Shown one piece after another: positions 37,080-49,076 of a DNA stretch of 64,000 nt. This DNA comes from Quillaja saponaria (taxonomy: Eukaryota; Streptophyta; Magnoliopsida; Fabales; Quillajaceae), in the NCBI GenBank assembly GCA_029379385.1, contig CM055617.1:9920001-9984000 (forward strand). Reading direction: 5' to 3'. Below the pieces are notes generated by a model. That model was not told the DNA's origin and did no database searches. It saw only the letters and a program-made list of their open reading frames with translations. The position numbers and the translations under genes were made by a program. Within the stretch, counting starts at the first letter, position 1, and each line of letters starts with the position of its first letter.

Positions 37080-39401
37080 CCTCATTTTGGGATGAATTGT
37101 GCTGGTTGAACTAAGGGGGTCAGTAAAAGTGACCAGATTAGTCAATCCATTTACCACTTGCACTCCAGTTTTTAAGTAATAGCTACCGTATTTACAAATT
37201 TGATACGATTTGATTCTTCTCATTGAGCTAACAAATTCGTTAGATAACTAAATTATTTTTCTTGGAAAATTGAATGCAACTTTCTTCACTGTCTAAAGTT
37301 TTGTCCTTGTTGATGTGGGTATCTATCTCAGTATAGGATCATATGTGGGTATCTATCTCGGTATATAATCATATGTGGGTCATGGTTGCTTGTTATATAG
37401 AGGAACACTGCAAAGTCTTGCAAGTTTTGTATAGTCTTAATATAATTCCAGCGGTATAACTATAAGGAATAATATTGAAGAATTTTGACTATAGTATTGA
37501 CTAGGTAAACTGCTTAGGAACTTCAAAAGGAAGTGAAAGGCAAGACACTGTAAGTGCAGTCTGCTGCATTTACCTTGTAAGCATGCAAGCGATTGCTTAA
37601 TATTCTGGAAGCTCCATCTTTTCATCTTTTCTTTTGGAGTACTATATAGTGGCTTTGGCTAATATGGTATTGCCAATGCCAAAAGGTATGCTCTGATAAT
37701 TGCTGCAATGCCTGAATCTTGAGCTAGATGTCCAGTGAGTCTATTTGTATGGCCTGTAGTTTTATTTTTCAGGTTTGACTCAGTTATCAGCATTTTGATG
37801 TTTACTTAATTCTAGCCTAAGTTGATTTGTTTGGAAGTGAAGAAGTTGGAGAAAAGGAGATGGTGAAATTGCAACAGACTATAACATTTTGATAATTGAT
37901 ACTCATGTGTAGATGTAGGGCTATTTGAGAGAGGTTGATTTAGTTGCACCCGAACTTATCAAATTTCTCAATCTCAATGTTTGATAAAATGGCCTTTTCA
38001 TGAATTTGTTGTGTAATGCATATGCTTTCAAGTAGCATAGGGAACACTTCTTGTCCTTAGTCTGTAGCTTATATGCAGTAGTGATAATAATGTATGTTAA
38101 TTGTTAATGTTGGCAATTGCCTTTCATTCAAATTGATTTGTCTATTAGACATCTTCTCTATTCAAAAAGCCAGTACCTCATACATTACTTCAACAAATTT
38201 CCAGATTTCTCACTGGATGACTGACCGAAGGTACTTTCCCTTATCTACTAAGGACAATGCTATGCGGCTAAACTTGATCTTAAAAGTTCATGGCCTAGAA
38301 CAAGTGGAAAATTATTTTAACTTAATCCCCAAGCTTATGAAAGGTTTTCCTGTGTATACTGCTCTTTTAAGTTGCTATGCTAAGGCGAAGTCCGTAGAGA
38401 AGGCAGAACATGTCATGCAACAGATGAAAAATTTGGGGTTTGTTAGGACCGCATTACCTTACAATATTTTGATCAACCTACATTCTCAAACTGGAGAACG
38501 TGAGAAAATAGATGCCCTGGTACATGAAATGGAGGAAAGGGGCATCTATATGGACCGTTTCTCTTATGGTATCCTACTAAATGCATATGCTGTCATTTCT
38601 GACATTGAGGGAATAGATAAGATCATAGAAAAGATGGAATCTGATCCCCGAGTAACTATGAACTGCATTGTTTATGCCAGTGCAGCAAATGGATATCTGA
38701 ATGTTGGGCTGCCAGACAAGGCTTTAGCAATGGTGAAGAAAATGGAGGGATTAAGGAGAGCTGCAAAAAGGAGGAGCTCTGTGTTTGATCTTCTCCTCAA
38801 ACTGTATGCAAGAGTTGGGAAGAAAGATGACTTGTATCGCATTTGGATACTTTACAAGGAAGAAGGAAAAATCTACAATCGAGGCTATAAAAGCATGATA
38901 AGTTCACTTTTGATACTAGATGACATTAAAGGTGCTCTGAAGATTTTTGAGGAGTGGGAATCTAGGAATTTATCTTATGACTTTTCTGTTCCAAACTTGC
39001 TAATAGATGCATATTGTGAAAAAGGCCTTTTGGGGAATGCAGAGTCCCTTGTGAAAAAGGCGATGATTAAGGGAGATGAATCTTCAGCTGATTGTTGGTA
39101 TTATTCAGCAAGATGGTATCTTAAGTGTAATCAGATAATAATGGCTGTGGAGTCAGTGAAGAAAGCAATCGCTGTGTCTCCTCCTGGATCGAACCCCAGC
39201 CAGGAAGCTTTGAATTTTTGTTTAGAATGTTTGAAACGGAAGGGAAATTCTGGAATCGATGACCAGTTCTTGTGTCTTCTGAGGGATGAGAGTATTTTAT
39301 CTACTGCTTCTTGCGACAAACTGCTCAATGATGTTAAAGTAAGCCAGAGACCTAGAGAGGGTCTAGAATGGAATGAAAAGAACAGCTTTGACTGGGAATG
39401 A
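36718..39401 (+). CDS. P-class pentatricopeptide repeat protein, probably mitochondrial
   Basis: Two exons, 36718-36969 and 38205-39401, give 482 residues. The N-terminus (MKLSLSGRLPFRNFIASQKN) has Arg, Ser and Lys but no acid, as in a mitochondrial presequence. The body is a run of about 35-residue helical-pair repeats, e.g. FPVYTALLSCYAKAKSVEKA, ALPYNILINLHSQTGEREKI, RFSYGILLNAYAVISDIEGI and FSVPNLLIDAYCEKGLLGNA. These fit the short P-class group related to Arabidopsis At2g20710/At4g21705. Such proteins bind organellar RNA to stabilise or process it; the target is not visible. No DYW, E or SMR domain is present. The tail is acidic and Trp-ending. The intron (about 1.2 kb) holds an (AT)n tract at 37043-37076. 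The gene sits between two copies of a duplicated, transposon-bearing segment but is not itself duplicated here. Confidence 0.93.
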
Positions 39402-40309
39402 AGAATACACAATGAGGGCAAGACCTGGCTTAGAGTTTACGTTCTATTTTCTTTTATGAATTCTCAGAAAATCACAAGTATAATGGCTTCCTATTGAGCC
39501 CAGAAACAATATACTTGGACCAGACTTTGGGCCTGGGTTAAAGAGGAGCCACTAATCACAAGCATTAGAAGGTCACTTAAAAGTCCCAAAATAACTTCGA
39601 CAGTGTGTATATCTCTTGCTCAATGAAACTGGGAAACATTGACAAGAAAAGACAAAAGGCCATTGCAAAAGAATTTAAAATATTCCTGTGTATTAGGATA
39701 CACATTTAAGCTCGTTAAGGAGTGTGATTGGAATGGCAGTGAGGCAGAGATTTTGGTAAAAAAAGTCTCAGGTCATGGTTAGAGAAGTTGTCTCAAAAGT
39801 GTTATTTATTTGGATTGTTCAAAAGTTGTAGTAAACTGTTTTGTATAAAAATTATTAAAATGGCATTTAAATTGTCTCATATATAAATAATTTAGTTATT
39901 TTATTTTTTATTTAATTTTTATATTTAATTGAAAGTAAATTTATTTTTTATTTTTAATTGAGACTAAATATAATTAAAATTACATATATAATTTTAATTG
40001 TAAATCACAAATCTAATTACAATTTATACGTCTATTAAATTAACAGTTAAAATTATAAATTACAAATAAAACTAAAAGTAGTAATTAAATTAAAATGACA
40101 CTTACCATTTTACCTTCCTTTGGCAGATATTAAAAATAAAATAAAAAATCAAATTTTTTTGACCATTGGTGATGGCGAACTGTCAAATTTTTTTAAAAGG
40201 GATGGGACATACTTTGTATAAAGAGAAAAATATGAGGGTGATTTGGTAAATTTAGGCCAGGGATATGTTGGAAATTAGGGGGAATGGCAAGGGCAAAATG
40301 GGAAGAAAA
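39402..40309. other. PPR 3' UTR and AT-rich spacer
   Basis: The first few hundred bases are probably 3' UTR. From about 39830 the sequence is AT-rich with no feature. Confidence 0.5.
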
Positions 40310-40862
40310 AAAAATCCTGCAATTACCTCCCACGGGATAGGCAAAACAACACTCAACTCCAAACTTTGAGAGAATTGACACTCCCCTCCATTGAATATTC
40401 ACCCACTAATTAAAGTTTCACAGATTATTCCATATTTTGTTTAGTTTAACCATAGGTAACACTTGAATTTAAATAATTAAAACAGAAAAAAAAAAATTAT
40501 TGTAGTATTTGAAATTAGACACCCATTGTGTTTTGATTAAATCTTGTAATGAATGTATTCCTTTTTTTTTTTTCTTTACTTTTTTCTTGTCCTTCAATTG
40601 TTCATCAAGGTTGCATTGCAAATTAGAAAGAAAGCAACTTGAGGAAATTAAACTCAATTGCTCAACAATTTTCTTTTTTGGTTTTTTGTTTTAATTATTT
40701 AAACTCAAGCTCTAATTATAGTTAAATTAAATGGAATAAAGAATATTCCATGATCTTTATTAATGGTTGAAGATTCAATGAAGGAGAGTGTCAATTTTCA
40801 CAAAGTTTTGGGTTGAGTGTCGTTTTGTTAAATCTTAAGAGAGATAACTATAATTTGCCCAA
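40310..40862. mobile_element. Foldback MITE with about 80-base inverted arms
   Basis: Left arm 40318-40402 (caaaacaacactcaactcc, aattgacactcccctcc) is the inverted counterpart of the right arm at about 40765-40850 (ggagagtgtcaattttcac, gggttgagtgtcgttttgtt). The inverted outer right end reads gggcaaattatagttatc, a type seen in plant Mutator-like MITEs. The outer left end has diverged and I could not define a target duplication. Confidence 0.7.
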
Positions 40863-41685
40863 TCTTTTTCTTGACTCTTGTTTTAAAGTGTAATATATGT
40901 TATCTTTTAGAATTTAAAATATTTTAAAATAATTATATAATAATATAATTTTTTTCAATTATTATTATAAATATTATAAAGTTGTTATGTTTCTTTCGTA
41001 GAAAATATTTAGAAGATGTTAGTTTAGATATTAAGAATGTGTTTATTTCTTAGATATGGATTTTTATTGAGCAAGCTGTGAAAAAATTAATTAATAATTA
41101 TTTTTTATTATATTAAAAAAGTGAATTATACAAAGTTCACATAAATTAATCCAAACTCCAACTGAAAAATAATAATTATAAATAATCACACTCTTTCAAA
41201 GGAAGAAAATTCAAGTTGTTCAGATCGATAGTCTTATGTTCTTTATCTTTAAGTGGAACCAATTCAAGCGTAGTTTCCATTCCATTGGTCAGTTACTTCA
41301 GTCTGCTTAATTGTCAGCCTGTCACCTATCTGTCATCATATTTCAAACCCAAAGTCAAAAAGCATTACTAAGCTTTGAATGTTTGGTGGTCTATTTGCTA
41401 TGCTTTTGTTAAAGAAAAAGGCTACCTGCAATTGAATGTAATGAATCCAACTCGAAATTTTGAGATTATGAATTGTCATTATCTCTAATAATTCTTTGAA
41501 GTGATATTAGTCATTTCTAGACGTTCTCGACTGTCAACTATAATAATCGTTGTCTTTGTCAATCTCTTGAGATAGTGGTCATTGTCTCAGTAATGTATAT
41601 AATAAGTAATGTATATAATAATTTTCAACTACTATAATCGTCGTGTTTTGAATATCATGATAGTTTTTTATGATATTGTAATTAT

Positions 41686-42110
41686 TAATATCACAATTAT
41701 TAATATCAAAGTTAACGGGTATAAATTACAAGGAATGAACGGTTTTAGAGTAGTTTTTAGATGACCTTTTGTGGTTGAAATATTTTAACGGGTCGTGACG
41801 ACTTGACAACCTGGTTTCCTGACGTTCTCGTGTCCTGTAAAATAGAGGACGGGAGTCGAGTCCGGGATAAACTCCCAAGATCCTCCAATAAATAAATCAG
41901 AAAAAGAAGAGCTCAGTAAATAGTAAGAAGATGAGAGGTAACTTAAAAATATTTTTATTTTTGGTTATTATCACCTCCCTGATAAACATAACATGTATAT
42001 ATAGAGTAAAAGAGCACTAACATGGACCATCAAAACTGTTCAAGTTAAAAGTAAAAAGATATTCGTCACGTGACATGTCCCTTATTGAATGTCATTTTGT
42101 TAATATAACA
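41686..42110. mobile_element. Insertion specific to copy B, type unresolved
   Basis: This 425-base block has no counterpart in copy A. It is flanked by gtaattatt (41677-41685) and gtaattatg (42111-42119), eight of nine matching, suggesting a 9-base target duplication. Convincing terminal inverted repeats were not found. It is more GC-rich than its surroundings near 41800-41870 (gaggacgggagtcgagtccg). Confidence 0.55.
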
Positions 42111-42984
42111 GTAATTATGGTTTGTTATGGTTAATTTATTCATCTCCAATGAATCATATGTGAATGTATGAAGGTATTCGATGAATCTGGCAGAATGCGA
42201 CGATATGGTTTTTGATGAATGTCGGCCAACAAGTGGTGGTGGTGGCTAGTGACGACTGGATTCATAACGTATTTTAATTAATTATATGACATAAATTAAT
42301 TGGGTTATTTCAAGAGTTTAATGGGGAAATTACTTTATGTAAATTTTCTAAATTTTTCTTGTTGGAAGTGATCAGTCTATAGTCTACCATGATGTGTCAC
42401 CCCGGTTAGGTGGGTGTCAACGATAACATATATATACAACTAATTTTTATGCTTTAGGTAGCCAAATTAATTACGCATGAAATTATGTCAGCATGAAAAA
42501 AAGGCAAACACATACATAAAAACGTTGTTAAATATACAGTAGACTCACCTACTGAACTCTCAATTTCTTTTCAAAAAAGTTTTATAAATAATTTTTTTTT
42601 TTTTTAAATTGTGTCATTGTCAATTAATTATTAATTAAATAATCTTATACAATTATTAAAAATTAAAATTTTTTAGAAGTAATAATTTATATAATAAATA
42701 GTACTAAAATTATGATCAATTATAATAATAAATATTACAAAATTTATATATATAAAAGCTTAACAAAATATTTTTTTCATACCATTAGAGAAATTCTTAT
42801 ATAATAACCAAGTTAATAAAATTAAAATATAATAATGATATAAGAGACTTCAAAGAAGTTTTAGATTCTTATCTTCTCTCTCTTCTACGTTCGTCTTTTA
42901 ATTTTCTCCCTTGTCTCTTTCGTTTGTCTCCTCTCTTTATCGTTCTAAACTTCAATTTAACTAACTTTTACACAATCCTGAAGT

Positions 42985-44225
42985 GAAGCATTCAATAATT
43001 CAAGAAAAATTTAATGTCCTCAAATTTTTGATTATGAAAGAAAATTCCTGTGCTTATTATGTTCTTTAGTTTGCTAATTAACTTCAATTGACACTTGTAG
43101 CCGTGGGCCTGTGGCAAAAAAAAATTATGTTCAAATTGCTTTACTTTTTAATATTGCGAGTAAAGTGAGTAATGTGATTAACATTGTTGTAGTTTCATGT
43201 AAACGTCGAAAATGGAACTATATGTAGTGGCTCGCATTATGGATCATTGTTAAATTTGATTATGTTATGTGCTTGAAATTATTGTAGAAAATGGAACTAC
43301 TTCAGAGCAAAGAGATGAAGTAGTTTTTTACTTGATTTGGTGCAATTGTTTGACTTTGTCCTCAACTTACATTTAATAAAGAACATCTTGGGAATTATCA
43401 ATGAATTGTCTCTAGTAGTACAAAGAAAAGACCAAGATATTATCAATGCCATAAGTTTGGTCAAAGTGTCTAAACAATGGTTGCAAAGCTTGAGAGATGA
43501 TGGGTGGGAATCTTTACTCAATGAGGTATCATTTTTATTGATAAACATAAAGTGATTATTCCTACAATGGATGGTATGTCTAGAGGACGACCAAGGTATA
43601 ATGCTCAACAAATGACAAACATACAACATTATTAAGTTATGTTATTCTGTTGCTTAGTTTTTTGTAGTTTCTTTGTCTACTAAAAAAAAAAAGACATACA
43701 ACTTCAAGAACTTAAATAATCATTTTATGAGGTAAACATAAGGTTACTTCTTTTCCATTGCTAGTCTTGATTTTAGTGATTCATTTATTGCTTTTAATAA
43801 AGAAAAGTTGATTCGCCTTGCTCAATGTTATTTATCCGAGTTTTTATCTGTGAATCTTTTTCTTTTTGAGAATCAACTTGAGACTTACATTATTGACATG
43901 AGGCTTGGTGATACATTTTCGTAAGTTAGAAGATTGTAGATCTTTCTAAAAAATTTGGTTGTGACAAAAAAAAAAAACATTGTTTATCCAATAGTATATT
44001 TTCTTCTTAAATTAGCTTCAATATTGCCAGTTGTTACTGCATCAGTTGAAAGAGCATTTTCGGTTGTGAAGATTGTAAAGAATTGATTGCGAAATAGAAT
44101 GGGAGACTCATGAATGATTACTTGATAATATACATTGAAAATGACATATTTGATAACATTATTAATGAGAAAATTTTACATTGTTAACAAAATATGAGAT
44201 CACATCAAAATAATTGTAAAAGATT
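42985..44225 (+). pseudogene. hAT (TTF/ZMYM1-like) transposase 3' half, copy B
   Basis: Same truncated transposase as copy A without the MITE. The longest open part (43337-43555) reads LFDFVLNLHLIKNILGIINE and QRKDQDIINAISLVKVSKQW, typical of this family. It is followed by ENQLETYIIDMRLGDTFS (about 43868) and the dimerisation region ASVERAFSVVKIVKN near 44040. Many stops and shifts; not functional. Confidence 0.8.
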
Positions 44226-44272
44226 TCTTAGTTTATATATGATTATGCCTTTTTTTTTTTATTATGTTGTCT

Positions 44273-44799
44273 TTTATAATGATATATGTTTTTCGAGTAT
44301 ATATTTTGGATAATTGTGTTTATTGATTTTTTTTAAAAAAAATTAGTAATGCCTATTCCCCACTTATTCAAAATCTTAAATCCTTCAATATATATTAGTT
44401 TCGTAACACATGCACTGTGTGTGAATCATGTTCGTGCTATACATATATGTTTATGCCCATTCTACACCAAGCAATTAGTAGTTACTTGAGGAAAAAAAAA
44501 TATGGTATGGAAAGTAGTGGCATGTAGATATTAAGACAAAGGAAATGAACGTTTTTGTTGAAACAACTTTTTTGTGGCAAAAGCAATATGTAGTCCTATA
44601 CATTTTTTATGTACTACATGACTATGTTTCTGTTAGGACCAGGCTGCACCCATTTAAATCCTTTACTTGACTTGCGTGCTGAGACACAAGTGTTGGGCAA
44701 AGAATAGTTGTCTTTGTTTTGGTAATATGCAAATTGCAAATATGAGTAGGCAATAGAAGATTAAAATTCTATATTTTCTGTTTATTCGTCTGCCAGCCT
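44273..44799. other. Spacer, no feature seen
   Basis: Moderately AT-rich. No coding exon recognised apart from the ARF fragment that follows. Confidence 0.5.
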
Positions 44800-44862
44800 G
44801 AATTGCGATATGAGCTTGTATTCGCGAACAAACAAGATCTTCCGAACGCAATGAATGCTGCT
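44800..44862 (+). pseudogene. Fragment of an ARF GTPase exon
   Basis: In one frame the 63 bases read [20 protein letters not shown] followed by A. Plant ADP-ribosylation factors have [23 protein letters not shown] here, with the NKQD guanine-binding motif. Two residues are missing and the frame then runs out of similarity. Further on, about 45090-45105, GIANK resembles the ARF C-terminus, but this is weak. It is a short captured or decayed piece, not a gene. Confidence 0.75.
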
Positions 44863-45129
44863 GTGATTAGATATTTGATATTCAATATCAACAAGGTCTA
44901 AATTGTTATGATGGGTGGAGATAATATGCATGTCATTTGTGAATTTTGAACTTCTTATAGTTCATGATTGGTAGCATCATTGATTGACTCTGCTAACGAC
45001 CATGTCTGTTCCTTAGGATCTTTTGCTGGCTAAATTGTTATTGAAAATGTTTGATTAGATATGCTGTAGTTGAACTTTTTACTGGCATTGCAAACAAGTT
45101 TTTCAAGCCATAACTGTGATGGAAACTAA

Positions 45130-46058
45130 TTATTCTAACACTAATTATGATAGTCTATCCCTAATTATAGTAACCTAATTTCGATACCCTAACCTTAATT
45201 ACAGTACCCTAATCCTAATTGCGGTACCCTAATCCTAGTTATGGTACCTTAACTCTAATTATGAGACCTTAACCCTAATTAAAATACCCTCACCCAAATT
45301 ACGGTATCCTAACCCTAACCCTAACCCTAATTATGGTATATAATCCTAATAACGGTACTCTAGCCTTAATTACAGTACGCTGACCTTAATTACGATATCC
45401 TAACCCTAATTATGGTACCCTAAGCCTAATTAAAGTACTATACCCTACCCTAGTTACGGCACACTAACACTAACTCTAATTATTGCACGCTAACCCTAAC
45501 CCTAGTTACGGTACTCTCACCCTAGTTATGGTATCCTAATTATAGTTACAGTACCCTAATCCAAATTATGGTACCATAAATCTAATTACAATACCTTAAT
45601 CCTAATTAGAGTATCATAACCCTTAATTATGATATCCTAATCCTAACCCTAATTATGTTACCATAACCCTAATTACTTTATCCTAACCCTAATTATGGTA
45701 CAATAATCCTAATTTTGGCACCCTAATTCTAACTCTAGTTACGGTACCTTAACCCTATTTATGGTACACTAACTCTAATCACAGTACCCTAATCCTGACT
45801 TTAATTACAATAGCCTATGTCCAAATGTAGCACCCTAATTCTGACATTGACTCTAGTTATGGTACCCTCACCCTATTTAAGGTACCCTAACCCTAACACT
45901 AAGTATGATACCCTCACCCTAATTATGGTACCATAACCCTAGTTACGATACCCTAACTGTAACCCTAGTTATGGTATCCTAATCCTAATTATGGTACCTT
46001 AACTCTAATTATGATATTGTAGCCCTAATTATAATACCCTAACCTTAACCCTAATTAT
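45130..46058 (+). repeat. Degenerate telomere-like tandem array
   Basis: About 0.9 kb of short units built from CCCTAA/CCTAAC-type hexamers alternating with aattatggta. A typical unit is taccctaattatgg, with extra ccctaa steps. The units vary at many positions. It resembles plant telomere sequence (CCCTAAA) only in part: the common hexamer lacks one A. It is interstitial, between gene-bearing segments. Confidence 0.9.
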
Positions 46059-48340
46059 GGGTCAAGGTTGGATGACATGAGCATTGATTTACCAAGAGCA
46101 CTAATTAATTTCATTGAGGTGATATTGATGTTAGTTCTAATAAGGCCATAGACTTTTGTGTCTATGGAGGAAATTCTAAAAAATGTAGAAGATGACAGGT
46201 TCTAAGTAGCCATATTTACTGTTGCTATAGGGAGTATTAATTTTATCCATTTCTGGCCAAGAAGCATTGACGTCAGAAGGAGTTTCAATTCAGGGTTGTA
46301 AGAGTTTGCAAACTTAATGCAAGTTCTTACAGAATTGTCATTTTCAGTTTTAGTATCTAGTACTCATATCATTTAGTAATCTTTAACAAGAAAATGAATC
46401 TATATAAAATTAATACAATAATATTATAATCATAAAAAGTATATACTTAATATTTCTTTTCATTCATAACATTTAAATAATAATAATTTATATTATAATT
46501 ATTTGTAACTTACTAAATTAAAAAAAAATCAGAAAATAAATTTAATCTTAATTATTATTGATATATAGTTATTGACAAATTAGAGATTTATTAATATTGA
46601 AAAGAATTAGGATAAAAAAAAATCAATAGTCTTAAAATAATTAGTAACATGTTAAAATTAAAATAGAGAAAAATTATGAAAAAAGTAAATAAATAAAAAC
46701 TAAAATAAAAAAGTATTTGAAACAAAATAACAGTTAAAAAATAATTATATAATTGTAAAAACTCATAGAATATCTAAGAAAATAAAATTTCTTCCACTAA
46801 AAGATAAAAGAACAATATATAATCATGAAAACTATACTTTATTTTAATTTAAATATTTTTATTTCATAAATTTAAAAAAAATACAAAATAATATAATTAT
46901 TAAGAACTTATTAATTTTTTTTTAGAGAAAATCAATATTAACTACTATTGACATATAACTATTAAAAAATATAATTTTTTTTTTATGAATTAAAAGTTAA
47001 AACAATAATATTATAATCATAAAACTATACTCTTAATATTTCTTTTAATTCATAGTAACTTTTTTTTAAAATAATTTGTAGTTTATAAATTTGAGAAGAA
47101 ATTAAGAAAATTTGACTATTAAACAAACAAAAAACAAAAAATTTATTTTTATTTACTATTGACATTTAATTATTAACAAATTAAGATTTATTAATATTTA
47201 GAAGAAGTAAAAAAGTAATCAATAATTTTAAAATAATTATAATTCTATTAATATTAAAATAGAGAAGAATTAAGAAAATAAATATTTTTTTCTTTTAAGA
47301 TAGTAGTCTATTTGAAATAAAATAGTATAGATATCTATATAATAATAATAACTCATAAGCGTATTGAATAAAATTACAATTTCTCCCGTTAAGTCACTTT
47401 TATATATAATATAGATATACTAACTACATGTATGTGTTTTCGTACATTCTAAATAATTTTTTTTTAAAGTATAAAATTGTAATTTAAGTTTTTGAGTCCT
47501 ATTTAAAGATAAAAAATAAGTTAATGTGTAAATAGGAGTGAAGTGATTAATTATTAAATTGTTTTAATTTTTTAATTAATTCAAATTATAAAATATTTAA
47601 TTTATGTATGTGAGTAAGATACAATGAGAGAGACTCTTAAGAGAAAAAATCAGTTCATATTTTTTTTAATTAATTTAAATGAATTATTTTATATTTATTC
47701 TAAAATTAAAATTAGAGACCTTAAAAAAAATTTAACTTTTAAAATAATATATATATATTTATTTATTTTCTATAAAATTTGTGAAACAGATATAAGCGCG
47801 ATTAGGACATAAAGTGTTTCTGGCACTTCGTTGAAATGTCGCTGCTGCCAGATTGTTTTTAAAAAACAGCACATGCCATACCATTTGTCGTTAAATGTAA
47901 TGACTAATGAAGTATGGCCCACGTCACTACTTTGTGTCGTCTTTACTCTTTCGGTTCATTCGTTATACAAATTGATTCCCAGGTTGCGTAGCTTCAGAGC
48001 CAATCCTAAATGTATCTAGAGAAAAATCAGCAATTGACTACCATGTCCCATCAACAATTGGCCATCATTAGAAGGAAAGAAAGAAAGAATGATTGCTAGG
48101 TAGTGGGAATGTGGGATGGTCCACCTCTGGCTAGTGATTAGACCAAAATTAATTTATTTAAGGTTTTTAACTATCGTATAAAAATAATAAAATAATATAA
48201 ATGTAGAGATGGGTGTGAGATGGTGAACTGCAGCTCAAACCTCAAAAAGCACACTGCTGTACATGATGGAAATGCTAAATCTTGAAAAAGATAATATCTA
48301 TTACCTAATAAGACAATGTATGGGCAGGAGTCAATTATCT
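46059..48340. other. Very AT-rich intergenic region
   Basis: No gene or RNA recognised. 46400-47800 is almost entirely A/T with long A and T runs. 47800-48050 is less AT-rich but shows only short frames without domains. Confidence 0.55.
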
Positions 48341-48353
48341 AATCTATGTATGT

Positions 48354-49076
48354 TCAGAAGACAATAAGACACAGAAGAAAGCAACAGAAGAGAAAAATCG
48401 AAATTCTGTTCAATGACTTATCTGCCTGCATCTCTTGTCTCCTCAACCTGGGGCTTCTACCTCCCATAATGTAATATGAGTTTGGATTTGTGTATAAACT
48501 TTCTGAGTTCCCAAACACTCTAGCATAAACCATCCCTTGGAACATTCCAATCAATGGGTGGTGGAATCCTGGTGTCATAGTGCTTCCAAGATTGAGGGCT
48601 TCTGATGAAGAATCCTCTTCTTGATATGCATGATGGTTGTTTTGTTGACTCTGATAAGGATTACGATATGGAAGCTGCTGACCACTATGAGATGATGTAG
48701 ATAACAAAGCTTGTGCACCACAAGCAGGTGGTCTCGGGGGAATGGCCATACCCCGATAGAACGCCTTGCTTTCAAGGACACTTTGGTCAGATGGGGTTTG
48801 GCCTCGGCCATACAAGGGAACCATCGTGGTGTGGGATATATCAGCCTTGCAAACTGGGCATTGTGGGTGCTCATCTGATGCAAGAGAATCGCTTTGGACA
48901 TGGAGCCACTTGTAGATGCAGGGCCAGCAGTAGAGGTGGCCACATAGGGTGACCACTGGTTCATGTGCGAATTCTAAGCAAATGTTGCAGTCAAAACAAC
49001 CTTTGGAATTTTCTGAGTCAGTCATAGAACTTGGGATGGATTTCCACTCCTGGGAAAAGAAGTCCTCAAAGGCCAT
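48354..49076 (-). CDS. RMA: RMA-type E3 ubiquitin ligase, membrane-anchored RING
   Basis: One coding exon, 240 residues, start chosen at ATG 49076 (MAFEDFFSQEWKS), the first ATG after the leader intron. The C3HC4 RING is at residues 30-76: C30, C33, C45, H47, C50, C53, C73 and C76 (CNICLEFAHEPVVTLCGH; CPVCKADI). The middle is Gln/Ser/Pro-rich and unstructured. The last residues form a hydrophobic anchor (ISIFLFCCFLLCLIVF), giving a tail-anchored ER protein with a cytosolic RING. RMA ligases ubiquitinate misfolded or trafficking membrane proteins, for example PIP2 aquaporins in plants under drought. The Arabidopsis family has three members; which one is orthologous here is not determined. Antisense frames over it are shadows. 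Confidence 0.94.
   Translation of the reverse strand: MAFEDFFSQEWKSIPSSMTDSENSKGCFDCNICLEFAHEPVVTLCGHLYCWPCIYKWLHVQSDSLASDEHPQCPVCKADISHTTMVPLYGRGQTPSDQSVLESKAFYRGMAIPPRPPACGAQALLSTSSHSGQQLPYRNPYQSQQNNHHAYQEEDSSSEALNLGSTMTPGFHHPLIGMFQGMVYARVFGNSESLYTNPNSYYIMGGRSPRLRRQEMQADKSLNRISIFLFCCFLLCLIVF

Larger units (their letters stand above)
41110..44272 (+). repeat. Segmental duplication, copy B
   Basis: Partner of 31905-36175, about 9 kb away, same orientation. It lacks the hAT-type and Mutator-like insertions of copy A. It has its own extra block at 41686-42110. Confidence 0.85.

Noticed and set aside
45130..46058. CRISPR-like array
   Set aside because: Units are short, contiguous and degenerate with no spacers; this is eukaryotic telomere-like satellite DNA.
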